From: Bacteroides timonensis
Lineage (GTDB): Bacteria; Bacteroidota; Bacteroidia; Bacteroidales; Bacteroidaceae
Length of the DNA: 64,000 nt
Assembly (NCBI RefSeq): GCF_000513195.1
Contig: NZ_CBVI010000057.1
Coordinates: 1-64,000 of the forward strand
Direction: 5' to 3'
A program made the position numbers and the translations under genes. Positions 44,135 to 52,175 of the stretch are shown here, piece after piece; within the stretch, counting starts at the first letter, position 1, and the number at the start of each line of letters is the position of its first letter. The notes under the pieces are model-generated. The model did no database searches. It worked only from the letters and a program-made list of their open reading frames with translations, and was not told where the DNA came from.

Positions 44135-46036
44135 ATGATGAAATATATTGTAAATAAAGCACTGCTAGTATTAGTATGGCTGACCGGTTGCCTTGCTGTG
44201 CAGGCTCAGAATATTGGCAATAAATTGTGGCAAGATAGCGATGGGAACTATATCAACGCCCATGGCGGCGGCATCTTGTTCCATGAAGGTCTGTACTATT
44301 GGTTTGGCGAACATCGCCCTGAAAACGGTTTCACTACCGAAGTGGGAGTGAACTGCTACGCATCTTCCGATTTACAGAACTGGACTCACAAGGGCGTAGC
44401 GCTTGCCGTATCCGAAGAAGCCGGAAGCGATATTGAACGTGGTTGCATCATGGAGCGCCCTAAAGTGATATACAATAAGAAGACCGGGAAGTTTGTAATG
44501 TGGTTCCATCTGGAACTGAAAGGCCAAGGCTATGGACCCGCCCGTGCGGCTGTGGCCGTCAGTGACAGACCGGAGGGACCTTACCGCTTTGTCCGTTCCG
44601 GGCGGGTGAACCTCGGAATCTATCCGGAGAATATGCCTGAAGCAGACCGGAAGCTGACATGGAATATGAAGAAATATAAAAAGTGGTGGACTCCGGAGTG
44701 GTACAAGGCTGTTAACCAGGGACTGTTTGTGAAACGCGATTTAGAAGGCGGACAAATGTCCCGTGATATGACTTTATTTGTGGATGACGATGGTAAAGCT
44801 TATCACATTTATTCTTCAGAAGAGAATCTGACTCTGCATATTGCAGAACTGACAGATGATTATTTGCAGCATTCAGGACGCTATATCCGTATCTTCCCCG
44901 GTGGACATAACGAAGCACCGGCCCTATTCAAGAAAGATAATATGTATTGGATGATTACCTCCGGATGTACCGGTTGGGATCCTAATGAAGCCCGTATGTT
45001 TTCAGCGTCTTCCATTTGGGGACCGTGGAAGCAATATCCTAATCCGTGCCGCGGACAGAACAGTGAGAAAACCTTTGGCGGGCAAAGTACATTTGTATTG
45101 GAATTACCGGAGAACCGCTTTATATTTATGGCTGATGTCTGGAAACCGAAGAGTCTGATGTATTCCGGACACATTTGGCTGCCTATACAGTTTGATGAAC
45201 AGGGTGTTCCGTTTATTGAGTGGACGGACGAGGTAAATCTGTCCGCTCAATTAGAGTGGAAACAGGTATGGAGTGATGAATTCAACGCAGACGGTCTTCC
45301 GGATACGGCTGTGTGGAGTTATGATAATGGTTTTGCACGCAATGAGGAAGCCCAGTGGTATCAGAAAGGCAACGCTTACTGCAAGGGTGGAAAGCTGATT
45401 ATTGAAGCGCGAAAAGGAAAAGGGCGTAAAAATCCCTGGTATGAGGCAGGAAGCAACGACTGGCGGAAGAAGCGGGAGTTCATTGAGTACACTTCCTCGT
45501 GCATCACTACGGCCGGCAAGAAAGAGTTCCTGTATGGCAGATTCGAGGTTCGTGCCAAGATTCCCGTGAGCGGAGGGGCATGGCCTGCTATCTGGACATT
45601 GGGTAGCGGTATGGAGTGGCCTTCGTGTGGCGAGATTGACATCATGGAATACTATCGCATTAAAGGTGAACCGCATATTCTGGCAAATGCCGCCTGGGGA
45701 ACTGACCGGCAATGGAATGCAAAATGGAAAAGTAAAGCAATCCCTTTTACTCATTTCACGGACAAAGATCCCCGTTGGGCAGATAAATTTCATATCTGGC
45801 GTATGGACTGGGATGAAACGGCTATCAGAATATATCTGGATGATGAATTGCTGAATGAAATTCCTTTGGATGAAACAATTAACGGCACCATTGGCGGGGG
45901 GACGAATCCTTTCCGCAAGCCTCAATATCTTTTGTTGAACTTGGCTCTTGGTGGCATAAACGGTGGAAAAATTGATGATAAAGGAATTCCCATGCGCTAT
46001 GAAATAGACTATGTACGGGTATATCAGAAGCAGTAG
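44135..46036 (+). CDS. GH43 (subfamily 24-like exo-beta-1,3-galactanase)-GH16 fusion
   Basis: 633 residues. N-terminal five-bladed GH43 domain (about 25-370) with INAHGGG in place of the usual catalytic Asp, MERPKV (E107, predicted acid) and FGGQST (Q317). This Glu/Gln pair is the signature described for GH43 subfamily 24 exo-beta-1,3-galactanases. The C-terminal GH16 domain (about 375-633) has CGEIDIMEYY (E500, D502, E505). One enzyme could therefore cut beta-1,3-galactan internally and from the end. The ATG pair at 44135/44138 is used, just past the terminator. WLTGC could be a lipobox, but VQA|QN also fits signal peptidase I. Confidence 0.88.
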   Translation: MMKYIVNKALLVLVWLTGCLAVQAQNIGNKLWQDSDGNYINAHGGGILFHEGLYYWFGEHRPENGFTTEVGVNCYASSDLQNWTHKGVALAVSEEAGSDIERGCIMERPKVIYNKKTGKFVMWFHLELKGQGYGPARAAVAVSDRPEGPYRFVRSGRVNLGIYPENMPEADRKLTWNMKKYKKWWTPEWYKAVNQGLFVKRDLEGGQMSRDMTLFVDDDGKAYHIYSSEENLTLHIAELTDDYLQHSGRYIRIFPGGHNEAPALFKKDNMYWMITSGCTGWDPNEARMFSASSIWGPWKQYPNPCRGQNSEKTFGGQSTFVLELPENRFIFMADVWKPKSLMYSGHIWLPIQFDEQGVPFIEWTDEVNLSAQLEWKQVWSDEFNADGLPDTAVWSYDNGFARNEEAQWYQKGNAYCKGGKLIIEARKGKGRKNPWYEAGSNDWRKKREFIEYTSSCITTAGKKEFLYGRFEVRAKIPVSGGAWPAIWTLGSGMEWPSCGEIDIMEYYRIKGEPHILANAAWGTDRQWNAKWKSKAIPFTHFTDKDPRWADKFHIWRMDWDETAIRIYLDDELLNEIPLDETINGTIGGGTNPFRKPQYLLLNLALGGINGGKIDDKGIPMRYEIDYVRVYQKQ

Positions 46037-46148
46037 AAAAGACGGGAAAGACCTGATTTCCCTGAAAACTATGCATTTTATAGCGGAAATGACCGATAAA
46101 TATCCTCTTTTGCAATATTTGTAGTAGTTCGTTTTCTTATGAAACGGA

Positions 46149-46156
46149 TATATTTG
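46149..46156 (+). promoter_or_regulatory. -7 element of the second DUF2264 gene
   Basis: TATATTTG, 32 bases before the start codon, suggests a separate promoter inside the PUL. Confidence 0.55.
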
Positions 46157-46187
46157 CAACAATGAAAAACAACTTATATAGAATATC

Positions 46188-47438
46188 ATGAAAACAAGAA
46201 AATATCTTTGGCTACTATTGACTGTAGCATTGCTGATACCTCTTAATGTATCGGCCAAAAAGAAACCTGAAAAAGTAAAGACTGATCGTGAATTATGGAC
46301 AGGCATTCTCTATCAGATGGCTGCACCTGTACTGAGCAATATGAGCGAAGGTAAATTGCAGGAAAATATGCTGGTAGAGCTAAGTCCTACATGGGATGGC
46401 CGTGATAAACGAGTGACTTATATGGAATGCTTCGGCAGGTTGATGGCCGGACTGGCTCCGTGGTTGTCATTGCCTGATGATGACACGGCAGAAGGTCGGC
46501 AGCGCAAACAATTGCGTGAGTGGGCATTGAAGAGTTATGCCCAATCAGTGGACCCGGAAAGTAAAGATTACCTGCTATGGCGCAAGGAAGGACAACCTCT
46601 CGTAGATGCCGCTTATATAGCTGAAAGCTTTTTGCGTGGATATGATGCCTTATGGGTCCCATTGGATGATTTGACAAAGCAGCGATATATTGCTGAATTC
46701 CAACAATTGCGCCGGGTAGATCCCCCTTATACGAATTGGTTGTTATTCTCTTCAACCGTTGAATGTTTCCTGAAAAAGGCAGGTGCCCAAACCGATTACT
46801 ATCGTATAACTTCTGCTTTACGTAAAGTAGACGAGTGGTATGTGGGCGATGGTTGGTACAGTGACGGAGAAGATTTTGCATTTGACTATTATAACAGTTT
46901 TGTGCTTCACCCCATGTATGTGGAATGCCTTGACGTGATGACGGATGGAGGAAAAAGAAACATCTGGAATGTGAAAGGCGGAAACTTCCCGAAAGCTTTG
47001 AAACGTATGCAGCGTTTCGGTATGATATTGGAACGTTTTGTTTCTCCCGAAGGTGCTTTCCCCGTATTTGGCCGTTCAATTACTTATCGTACCGGTGTGT
47101 TACAGCCTCTTGCCTTGTTGTCATTACGTGGCTGGCTACCGAAAGAATTGCCTGCCGGACAGGTGCGTGCGGCAATGACGGCTGTTATTCAACGCATGTT
47201 CGGTGATAACCGCAATTTCAATGCGGAAGGTTATCTGACATTAGGCTTTAATGGTTCTCAACCCAATATTTCAGACTGGTATACCAATAATGGTAGCCTT
47301 TATCTGGCTTCGCTTGCTTTCTTGCCATTAGGTTTGGCTGCTGATGATCCCTTCTGGACAGATGCGCCACAGCCCTGGACATCAAAGAAAGCATGGGGAG
47401 GAGAAGATTTCCCGAAAGATCACGCATATTACGAATAA
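46188..47438 (+). CDS. Secreted DUF2264 protein (short form)
   Basis: 416 residues with a signal peptide (LWLLLTVALLIPLNVSA|KKK). It is almost entirely the DUF2264 (alpha/alpha)-barrel domain: TYMECFGRLMAGLAPWLSL, TNWLLFSSTVECFL, WYSDGEDFAFDYYNSFVLHPMY, FGRSITYRTGVLQPLALLSLRGWLP. It lacks the C-terminal beta domain of the 672-residue paralogue at 24793. If, as I recall, DUF2264 corresponds to GH154, it could be a beta-glucuronidase removing GlcA from arabinogalactan side chains. It is followed 5 bases later by the BNR_4 gene. Confidence 0.85.
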   Translation: MKTRKYLWLLLTVALLIPLNVSAKKKPEKVKTDRELWTGILYQMAAPVLSNMSEGKLQENMLVELSPTWDGRDKRVTYMECFGRLMAGLAPWLSLPDDDTAEGRQRKQLREWALKSYAQSVDPESKDYLLWRKEGQPLVDAAYIAESFLRGYDALWVPLDDLTKQRYIAEFQQLRRVDPPYTNWLLFSSTVECFLKKAGAQTDYYRITSALRKVDEWYVGDGWYSDGEDFAFDYYNSFVLHPMYVECLDVMTDGGKRNIWNVKGGNFPKALKRMQRFGMILERFVSPEGAFPVFGRSITYRTGVLQPLALLSLRGWLPKELPAGQVRAAMTAVIQRMFGDNRNFNAEGYLTLGFNGSQPNISDWYTNNGSLYLASLAFLPLGLAADDPFWTDAPQPWTSKKAWGGEDFPKDHAYYE

Positions 47439-47443
47439 TAATT

Positions 47444-48729
47444 ATGAATAAACGCATTCTTTTTTCTTTCTGATTCTCCTGATATTTTCCACTCTCCGGG
47501 CACAACAGTCCCGGCTTGTGGAAGTGGGGAGCGGATATAGCCAAACGTCAGTCAATACGACTGTATTCAGAAACAACTCGCTTGTGACGCAAGGAGATGA
47601 ACAGTATATAAGTTATTATGACGGGGACGGTTATCTGGTGATCGGCAAACGGAAGTTGAACTCTGACCAATGGACGTTACAGCGGACGCAATACAAGGGA
47701 AATGTAAAGGATGCCCATAATATAATCAGCATGATGCTGGACGGGGATGGTTATTTGCATCTGTCATTTGACCATCACGGACATAAACTGAATTATTGTC
47801 GCAGCACTGCTCCGTATACTCTGGAACTGGGTGATAAAGAGCCTATGACCGGAGTGGATGAGGAAAATGTGACTTATCCGGAGTTCTATCCGTTGAATGG
47901 AGGCGATCTGTTGTTTGTTTATCGTTCCGGCTCTTCCGGCAGGGGAAATCTGGTGATGAACCGCTATTCTGTGAAAGAGAAAAAGTGGTATCGTGTACAA
48001 GATGTCCTGATAGATGGTGAAGACCAGCGGAATGCCTACTGGCAACTCTATGTAGATGAGCAGGGAACCATACACCTGTCGTGGGTATGGCGCGAAACAT
48101 GGCATGTGGAGACTAATCATGATCTTTGTTATGCCCGTTCCTATGATAACGGTGCGACGTGGTATAAGGCGAATGGCAAGAAATATGAGTTGCCTATCCG
48201 TTACCATAATGCAGAGTATGCCTGCCGCATTCCACAAAACTCAGAACTCATCAACCAGACCAGCATGAGTGCGGATGCAAGTGGTAATCCTTATATTGCC
48301 ACGTATTGGCGCGATCCTGATAGTGATGTTCCGCAATACCGTATTGTGTGGTACGATGGACAAATGTGGCAGAATCGCCAGGTTTCCGATCGTCATACTC
48401 CTTTCTCTCTGAAAGGTGGTGGTACAAAGATGATTCCAATTGCCCGCCCGCGTATCGTGGTGGATGGTGGTGAGATATTCTACATCTTCCGTGATGAAGA
48501 ACGGGGAAGCCGGGTGTCGATGGCGCATGTGTCGGCAGTCGGGACGGGCGAATGGACTTTTACTGATTTGACTGACTTTCCGGTAGATGCTTGGGAACCG
48601 TCTCATGATACGGAACTCTGGAAGCAGAAACGCCGGCTCCATCTTTTTGTGCAGCATACCAAGCAAGGGGATGGAGAACGTATGGTGGACTTTGCTCCTC
48701 AGCCGGTGTATGTGCTGGAAGTGAGATAA
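47444..48729 (+). CDS. BNR_4 seven-bladed propeller enzyme (GH145/PL25-like), frameshifted signal peptide
   Basis: The reading frame from GTG 47518 encodes about 403 residues of a BNR_4 beta-propeller (DAHNIISMMLDGDGYLHLSFDHHGHKLNYCRS, ETNHDLCYARSYDNGATW). This fold includes GH145 rhamnosidases (Rha-alpha-1,4-GlcA) and PL24/PL25 lyases. The natural start is ATG 47444, which gives MNKRILF and then a stop. One more T in the T6 run at 47460-47465 would restore FFFLILLIFSTLRAQQ, a normal signal peptide joined in frame to LVEVGSGYS. So the gene is broken by one base, switches by slippage, or the read has a homopolymer error. No other good start exists. Confidence 0.8.
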
Positions 48730-48731
48730 CA

Positions 48732-48797
48732 GTTCCCATTAGAGGAAACTTGCGTTCCCATTAGAGGAAACTGCCGTTTCTATTAAGGGAAACGGGA
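48732..48797. repeat. 22-bp-phased repeat array (TTCCCATTAGAGGAAAC units)
   Basis: Three consecutive 22-bp units start at 48732, 48754 and 48776. Each contains GTTYCYATTARRGGAAAC, itself a partial palindrome (GTTTC...GAAAC). It lies between the BNR_4 stop codon and the GH105 start, about 65 bases before the latter. Confidence 0.85.
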
Positions 48798-48862
48798 AGC
48801 ATCCCTAATGATATGAATATGAATAAGGTAAATAGATTAATTAAATGAATAAGTATATTAGC

Positions 48863-49987
48863 ATGAAAAAGTATTTTGGAAATATTCTGATGCTGGCTTT
48901 TTGTCTGATTGGAGCGTCGTCTTGTGTCGCTCCCAAAGATGAGGCTAAAGAAGTTGTGGATATCATTTATAAAGTGAATAACTATTGGCAGGAACAGAAT
49001 CCGAAGCATGGGCGTTCATTCTGGGACAATGCCGCCTATCATACAGGTAATATGGAAGCGTTCTTCCTGACCGGAGATACCGCTTTCATGGATTATTCCA
49101 AGGCTTGGGCAGAGCACAATGAATGGAAAGGCGCCAAATCGGACAATAAAGCCGAGTGGAAGTACAGCTACGGTGAAAGCAATGAGTATGTGCTTTTCGG
49201 TGATTACCAGATTTGCTTCCAGACGTATGCAGATTTATATAACATAGAGCCGGATACTCAGAAAATAGCCCGTGCCCGCGAAGTGATGGAATATCAGATG
49301 AGCACGGATAAGAACGATTACTGGTGGTGGGCCGATGGACTCTATATGGTAATGCCCGTTATGACTAAACTATATAAGATAACCGGTAATCCGCTTTATC
49401 TGGAAAAACTGCATGAGTATTGGTCATTTGCCGATAGTTTGATGTATGATCCCGAAGATGCCCTATACTACCGTGACGGAAAATATATCTATCCCAAGCA
49501 TAAGAGTGCGAACGGCAAGAAAGACTTTTGGGCACGCGGAGACGGCTGGGTTTTAGCTGCTTTGGCTAAAGTCCTGAAAGATTTGCCTGAAACGGATAAA
49601 TACCGTCAGGAATATATAGACCGTTACCGCGCGATGGCAAAAGCTGTGGCTGCCTGCCAGCAACCGGAAGGATACTGGACACGGAGTCTGCTTGATCCGG
49701 AACATGCACCCGGACCGGAAACAAGTGGAACTGCTTTCTTTACCTATGGCCTGCTGTGGGGAATGAATAACGGTTTTTTGGATAAGGCTACTTATCAGCC
49801 TGTAGTAGAAAAAGCCTGGAAGTATCTGACGACTGTTGCTTTGCAACCGGACGGACGTATCGGTTATGTGCAGCCTATCGGAGAAAAGGCAATTCCGGGG
49901 CAGGTGGTAGATGCCAATTCAACAGCTAACTTTGGAGTAGGGGCTTTCTTGCTGGCGGCTTGCGAAATGGTACGATTCCTGAATTGA
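48863..49987 (+). CDS. GH105 unsaturated uronyl hydrolase, lipoprotein
   Basis: 374 residues from the ATG at 48863 (an upstream ATG at 48845 adds six). Lipobox LAFCLIGASSC|VAP. The (alpha/alpha)6 barrel of GH105 shows WWWADGLYMVMPVMTKL with the catalytic Asp (D158 from this start), FWARGDGWVLAALAKVL and PGPETSGTAFFTYGLLWGM. GH105 hydrates the 4,5-double bond of unsaturated uronic acids left by polysaccharide lyases. In arabinogalactan breakdown this would be unsaturated GlcA produced by a rhamnose-GlcA lyase, so it raises the possibility that the BNR_4 protein is a lyase. A terminator follows. Confidence 0.9.
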   Translation: MKKYFGNILMLAFCLIGASSCVAPKDEAKEVVDIIYKVNNYWQEQNPKHGRSFWDNAAYHTGNMEAFFLTGDTAFMDYSKAWAEHNEWKGAKSDNKAEWKYSYGESNEYVLFGDYQICFQTYADLYNIEPDTQKIARAREVMEYQMSTDKNDYWWWADGLYMVMPVMTKLYKITGNPLYLEKLHEYWSFADSLMYDPEDALYYRDGKYIYPKHKSANGKKDFWARGDGWVLAALAKVLKDLPETDKYRQEYIDRYRAMAKAVAACQQPEGYWTRSLLDPEHAPGPETSGTAFFTYGLLWGMNNGFLDKATYQPVVEKAWKYLTTVALQPDGRIGYVQPIGEKAIPGQVVDANSTANFGVGAFLLAACEMVRFLN

Positions 49988-50012
49988 TTATTCTATTTTT
50001 TTCAGAAGATAT

Positions 50013-50048
50013 AAAATGGAGCTTGTCGGCATTGGCAAGCTCCATTTT
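50013..50048 (+). terminator. Rho-independent terminator after GH105
   Basis: A 13-bp perfect stem AAAATGGAGCTTG/CAAGCTCCATTTT (50013-50025 with 50036-50048) whose own end supplies the T run. Confidence 0.8.
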
Positions 50049-50099
50049 AGTTTAATAACCCGGGTAAATCTTTGTTTTTTAATGAAATGACACAAAATT

Positions 50100-50154
50100 A
50101 TTCCCTTTTTGCATGATTCGTGGTAGTATATTCCCTTTTTTATGTGTATTTTTG
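50100..50154 (+). promoter_or_regulatory. Promoter with ATTCCCTTTTT direct repeats
   Basis: ATTCCCTTTTT occurs at 50100-50110 and 50130-50140. A perfect -7 element TATTTTTG (50147-50154) follows, 26 bases before the start codon. The repeats overlap the expected -33 region and are an operator candidate. Confidence 0.6.
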
Positions 50155-50179
50155 ACACCCAATAACTAACGTGAATTTT

Positions 50180-52111
50180 ATGAAGAACACTATGAGACAT
50201 TTTGCAGTCGCTATTAGTTTAATGTTGGCAATGACATTGCCTTCTTTTTCCCAACAACATCCTATCGTTGAAAAAGATTATGTGGCTTATTTGTTTACCT
50301 ACTTTACAGGTAACCACATCAGTGAAGAAGCTGTATGTTATGCCGTAAGTATGGACGGATATGCATATTGGGCACTGAATGACGGCAAGCCCGTTCTTGA
50401 TTCGAAAGTGATCAGTTCGACCGGTGGTGTGCGCGACCCGCATATCCTGAGAAGCCAGGACGGTCATACCTTTTATATGGTGGTGACAGATATGGTATCT
50501 GGCAATGGTTGGGATTCGAACCGTGCGATGGTGCTGCTGAAGTCCAATGACCTTGTAAACTGGACGCATTCCATCATCAACATGCAGAAACGTTATAAAG
50601 GCCAGGAAAAGCTGAAACGTGTTTGGGCGCCGCAGACGGTTTTCGATCCTGAAGCCGGAAAATATATGGTGTACTGGTCTATGCAGTATGCCGGTGGAGC
50701 CGATATCATCTACTATGCATATGCCAATGACGACTTCACAGATCTGATTGGTGAACCGAAGCCACTTTTCATTCCGGAGAATAAGAAATCATGTATCGAC
50801 GGGGATATTGTCTATAAAGACGGCGTTTTCCACCTGTTCTATAAGACAGAAGGACATGGAAACGGCATTAAAGTGGCAACCACCCGTTCACTGACTTCCG
50901 GCCAGTGGGAAGAAGAACCGGACTACAAGCAGCAAACAAAGGATGCTGTGGAAGGTGCCGGCACATTTAAACTGATAAATCAGGATAAGTATATACTAAT
51001 GTATGATGTATACATGAAAGGTAAATATCAGTTTACGGAAACTACCGACCTGAAGAACTTCAAAGTGATAGACAGTGAGGTGAAGATGAACTTCCATCCC
51101 CGCCACGGAACGATTATTCCTATCACACGCGATGAATTGATCCGTATCACGGATAAATGGGGCAAGCCTGCCGAATTGGGTGCAATACCGAATAACCCTG
51201 TATTGCCCGGATTCCATGCCGACCCTGAAATCTTATACTCAAACAAGACAAAGAAATATTATATCTATTCCACAACAGACGGACAACCCGGCTGGGGTGG
51301 ATGGTACTTCACTGTTTTTTCTTCAACCGACCTGAAGAACTGGAACTATGAAGGCGTTATGCTGGATTTGAAATCCGAACAGGTACCTTGGGCGAATGGA
51401 AATGCCTGGGCACCGTGTATTGAAGAAAAACTCATCAAGGGAGAATACAAGTACTTCTTTTATTATAGCGGCAATCCTGCCAAAGGCGGAGGAAAGCAAA
51501 TCGGCGTAGCAATGGCCGACTCACCTACCGGACCGTTTACCGATCTGGGACAGCCCATCATTACAGACTCTCCTGTAGGACACGGACAGCAGATAGACGT
51601 GGATGTCTTTACCGATCCCGTATCCGGTAAACCCTATCTGTATTGGGGCAATGGCTACATGGCCGGTGCCGAACTGAATAAAGATATGATTTCCATCAAG
51701 AAGAAGACACTTACAGTAATGACTCCCGAAGGAGGAACCTTGCAGGATTATGCATTCCGCGAAGCTCCTTATGTATTTTACCGTAACGGACTTTATTATT
51801 TTATGTGGTCGGTAGATGACACCGGTTCACCCAACTATCATGTGGCTTACGGTACATCTAAATCGCCGCTGGGACCTATCGAGGTAGCTAAAGATCCGAT
51901 TGTACTGATTCAGAATCCGGAGAAGGAAATCTACGGCCCTGCACACAACTCTGTACTACAAATACCCGGCACGGATGAGTGGTATATCGTTTACCATCGT
52001 ATTAATAAGAACTTCCTGAAAGATGCTCCGGGCGTGCACCGCGAGGTATGCATTGACCGTATGGAATTCAATGCGGACGGAACCATTAAGCCGGTGGTGC
52101 CGACACGATAA
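50180..52111 (+). CDS. Tandem GH43-GH43 glycosidase
   Basis: 643 residues from the ATG at 50180 (a GTG at 50171 is upstream). Signal peptide (LMLAMTLPSFS|QQH), periplasmic. Two five-bladed propellers: an N-terminal one (about 25-330, YLFTYFTG, GVRDPHILRSQDGHTFYMVVTD) and a C-terminal one (about 340-640, VLPGFHADPEILYSNKTKKYYIY, DYAFREAPYVFYRNGLYYFMWS). Both have the GH43 Asp-Pro motif. The C-terminal half resembles alpha-L-arabinofuranosidase/beta-xylosidase types. The N-terminal half is closely related to the GH43 domain fused to GH97 in the next gene. Probably removes arabinofuranose. First gene of a four-gene operon. Confidence 0.87.
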   Translation: MKNTMRHFAVAISLMLAMTLPSFSQQHPIVEKDYVAYLFTYFTGNHISEEAVCYAVSMDGYAYWALNDGKPVLDSKVISSTGGVRDPHILRSQDGHTFYMVVTDMVSGNGWDSNRAMVLLKSNDLVNWTHSIINMQKRYKGQEKLKRVWAPQTVFDPEAGKYMVYWSMQYAGGADIIYYAYANDDFTDLIGEPKPLFIPENKKSCIDGDIVYKDGVFHLFYKTEGHGNGIKVATTRSLTSGQWEEEPDYKQQTKDAVEGAGTFKLINQDKYILMYDVYMKGKYQFTETTDLKNFKVIDSEVKMNFHPRHGTIIPITRDELIRITDKWGKPAELGAIPNNPVLPGFHADPEILYSNKTKKYYIYSTTDGQPGWGGWYFTVFSSTDLKNWNYEGVMLDLKSEQVPWANGNAWAPCIEEKLIKGEYKYFFYYSGNPAKGGGKQIGVAMADSPTGPFTDLGQPIITDSPVGHGQQIDVDVFTDPVSGKPYLYWGNGYMAGAELNKDMISIKKKTLTVMTPEGGTLQDYAFREAPYVFYRNGLYYFMWSVDDTGSPNYHVAYGTSKSPLGPIEVAKDPIVLIQNPEKEIYGPAHNSVLQIPGTDEWYIVYHRINKNFLKDAPGVHREVCIDRMEFNADGTIKPVVPTR

Positions 52112-52175
52112 TTTGAAGTCATTTAGATGATTGATTATTTAGTAATGATACATACCTGAAAAACATAAATTGAAT

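Noticed and set aside
45251..46306. 351-codon open frame on the minus strand across the GH43-GH16 gene end and the next gene start
   Set aside because: It overlaps two well-supported plus-strand genes and shows no domain; a shadow frame.
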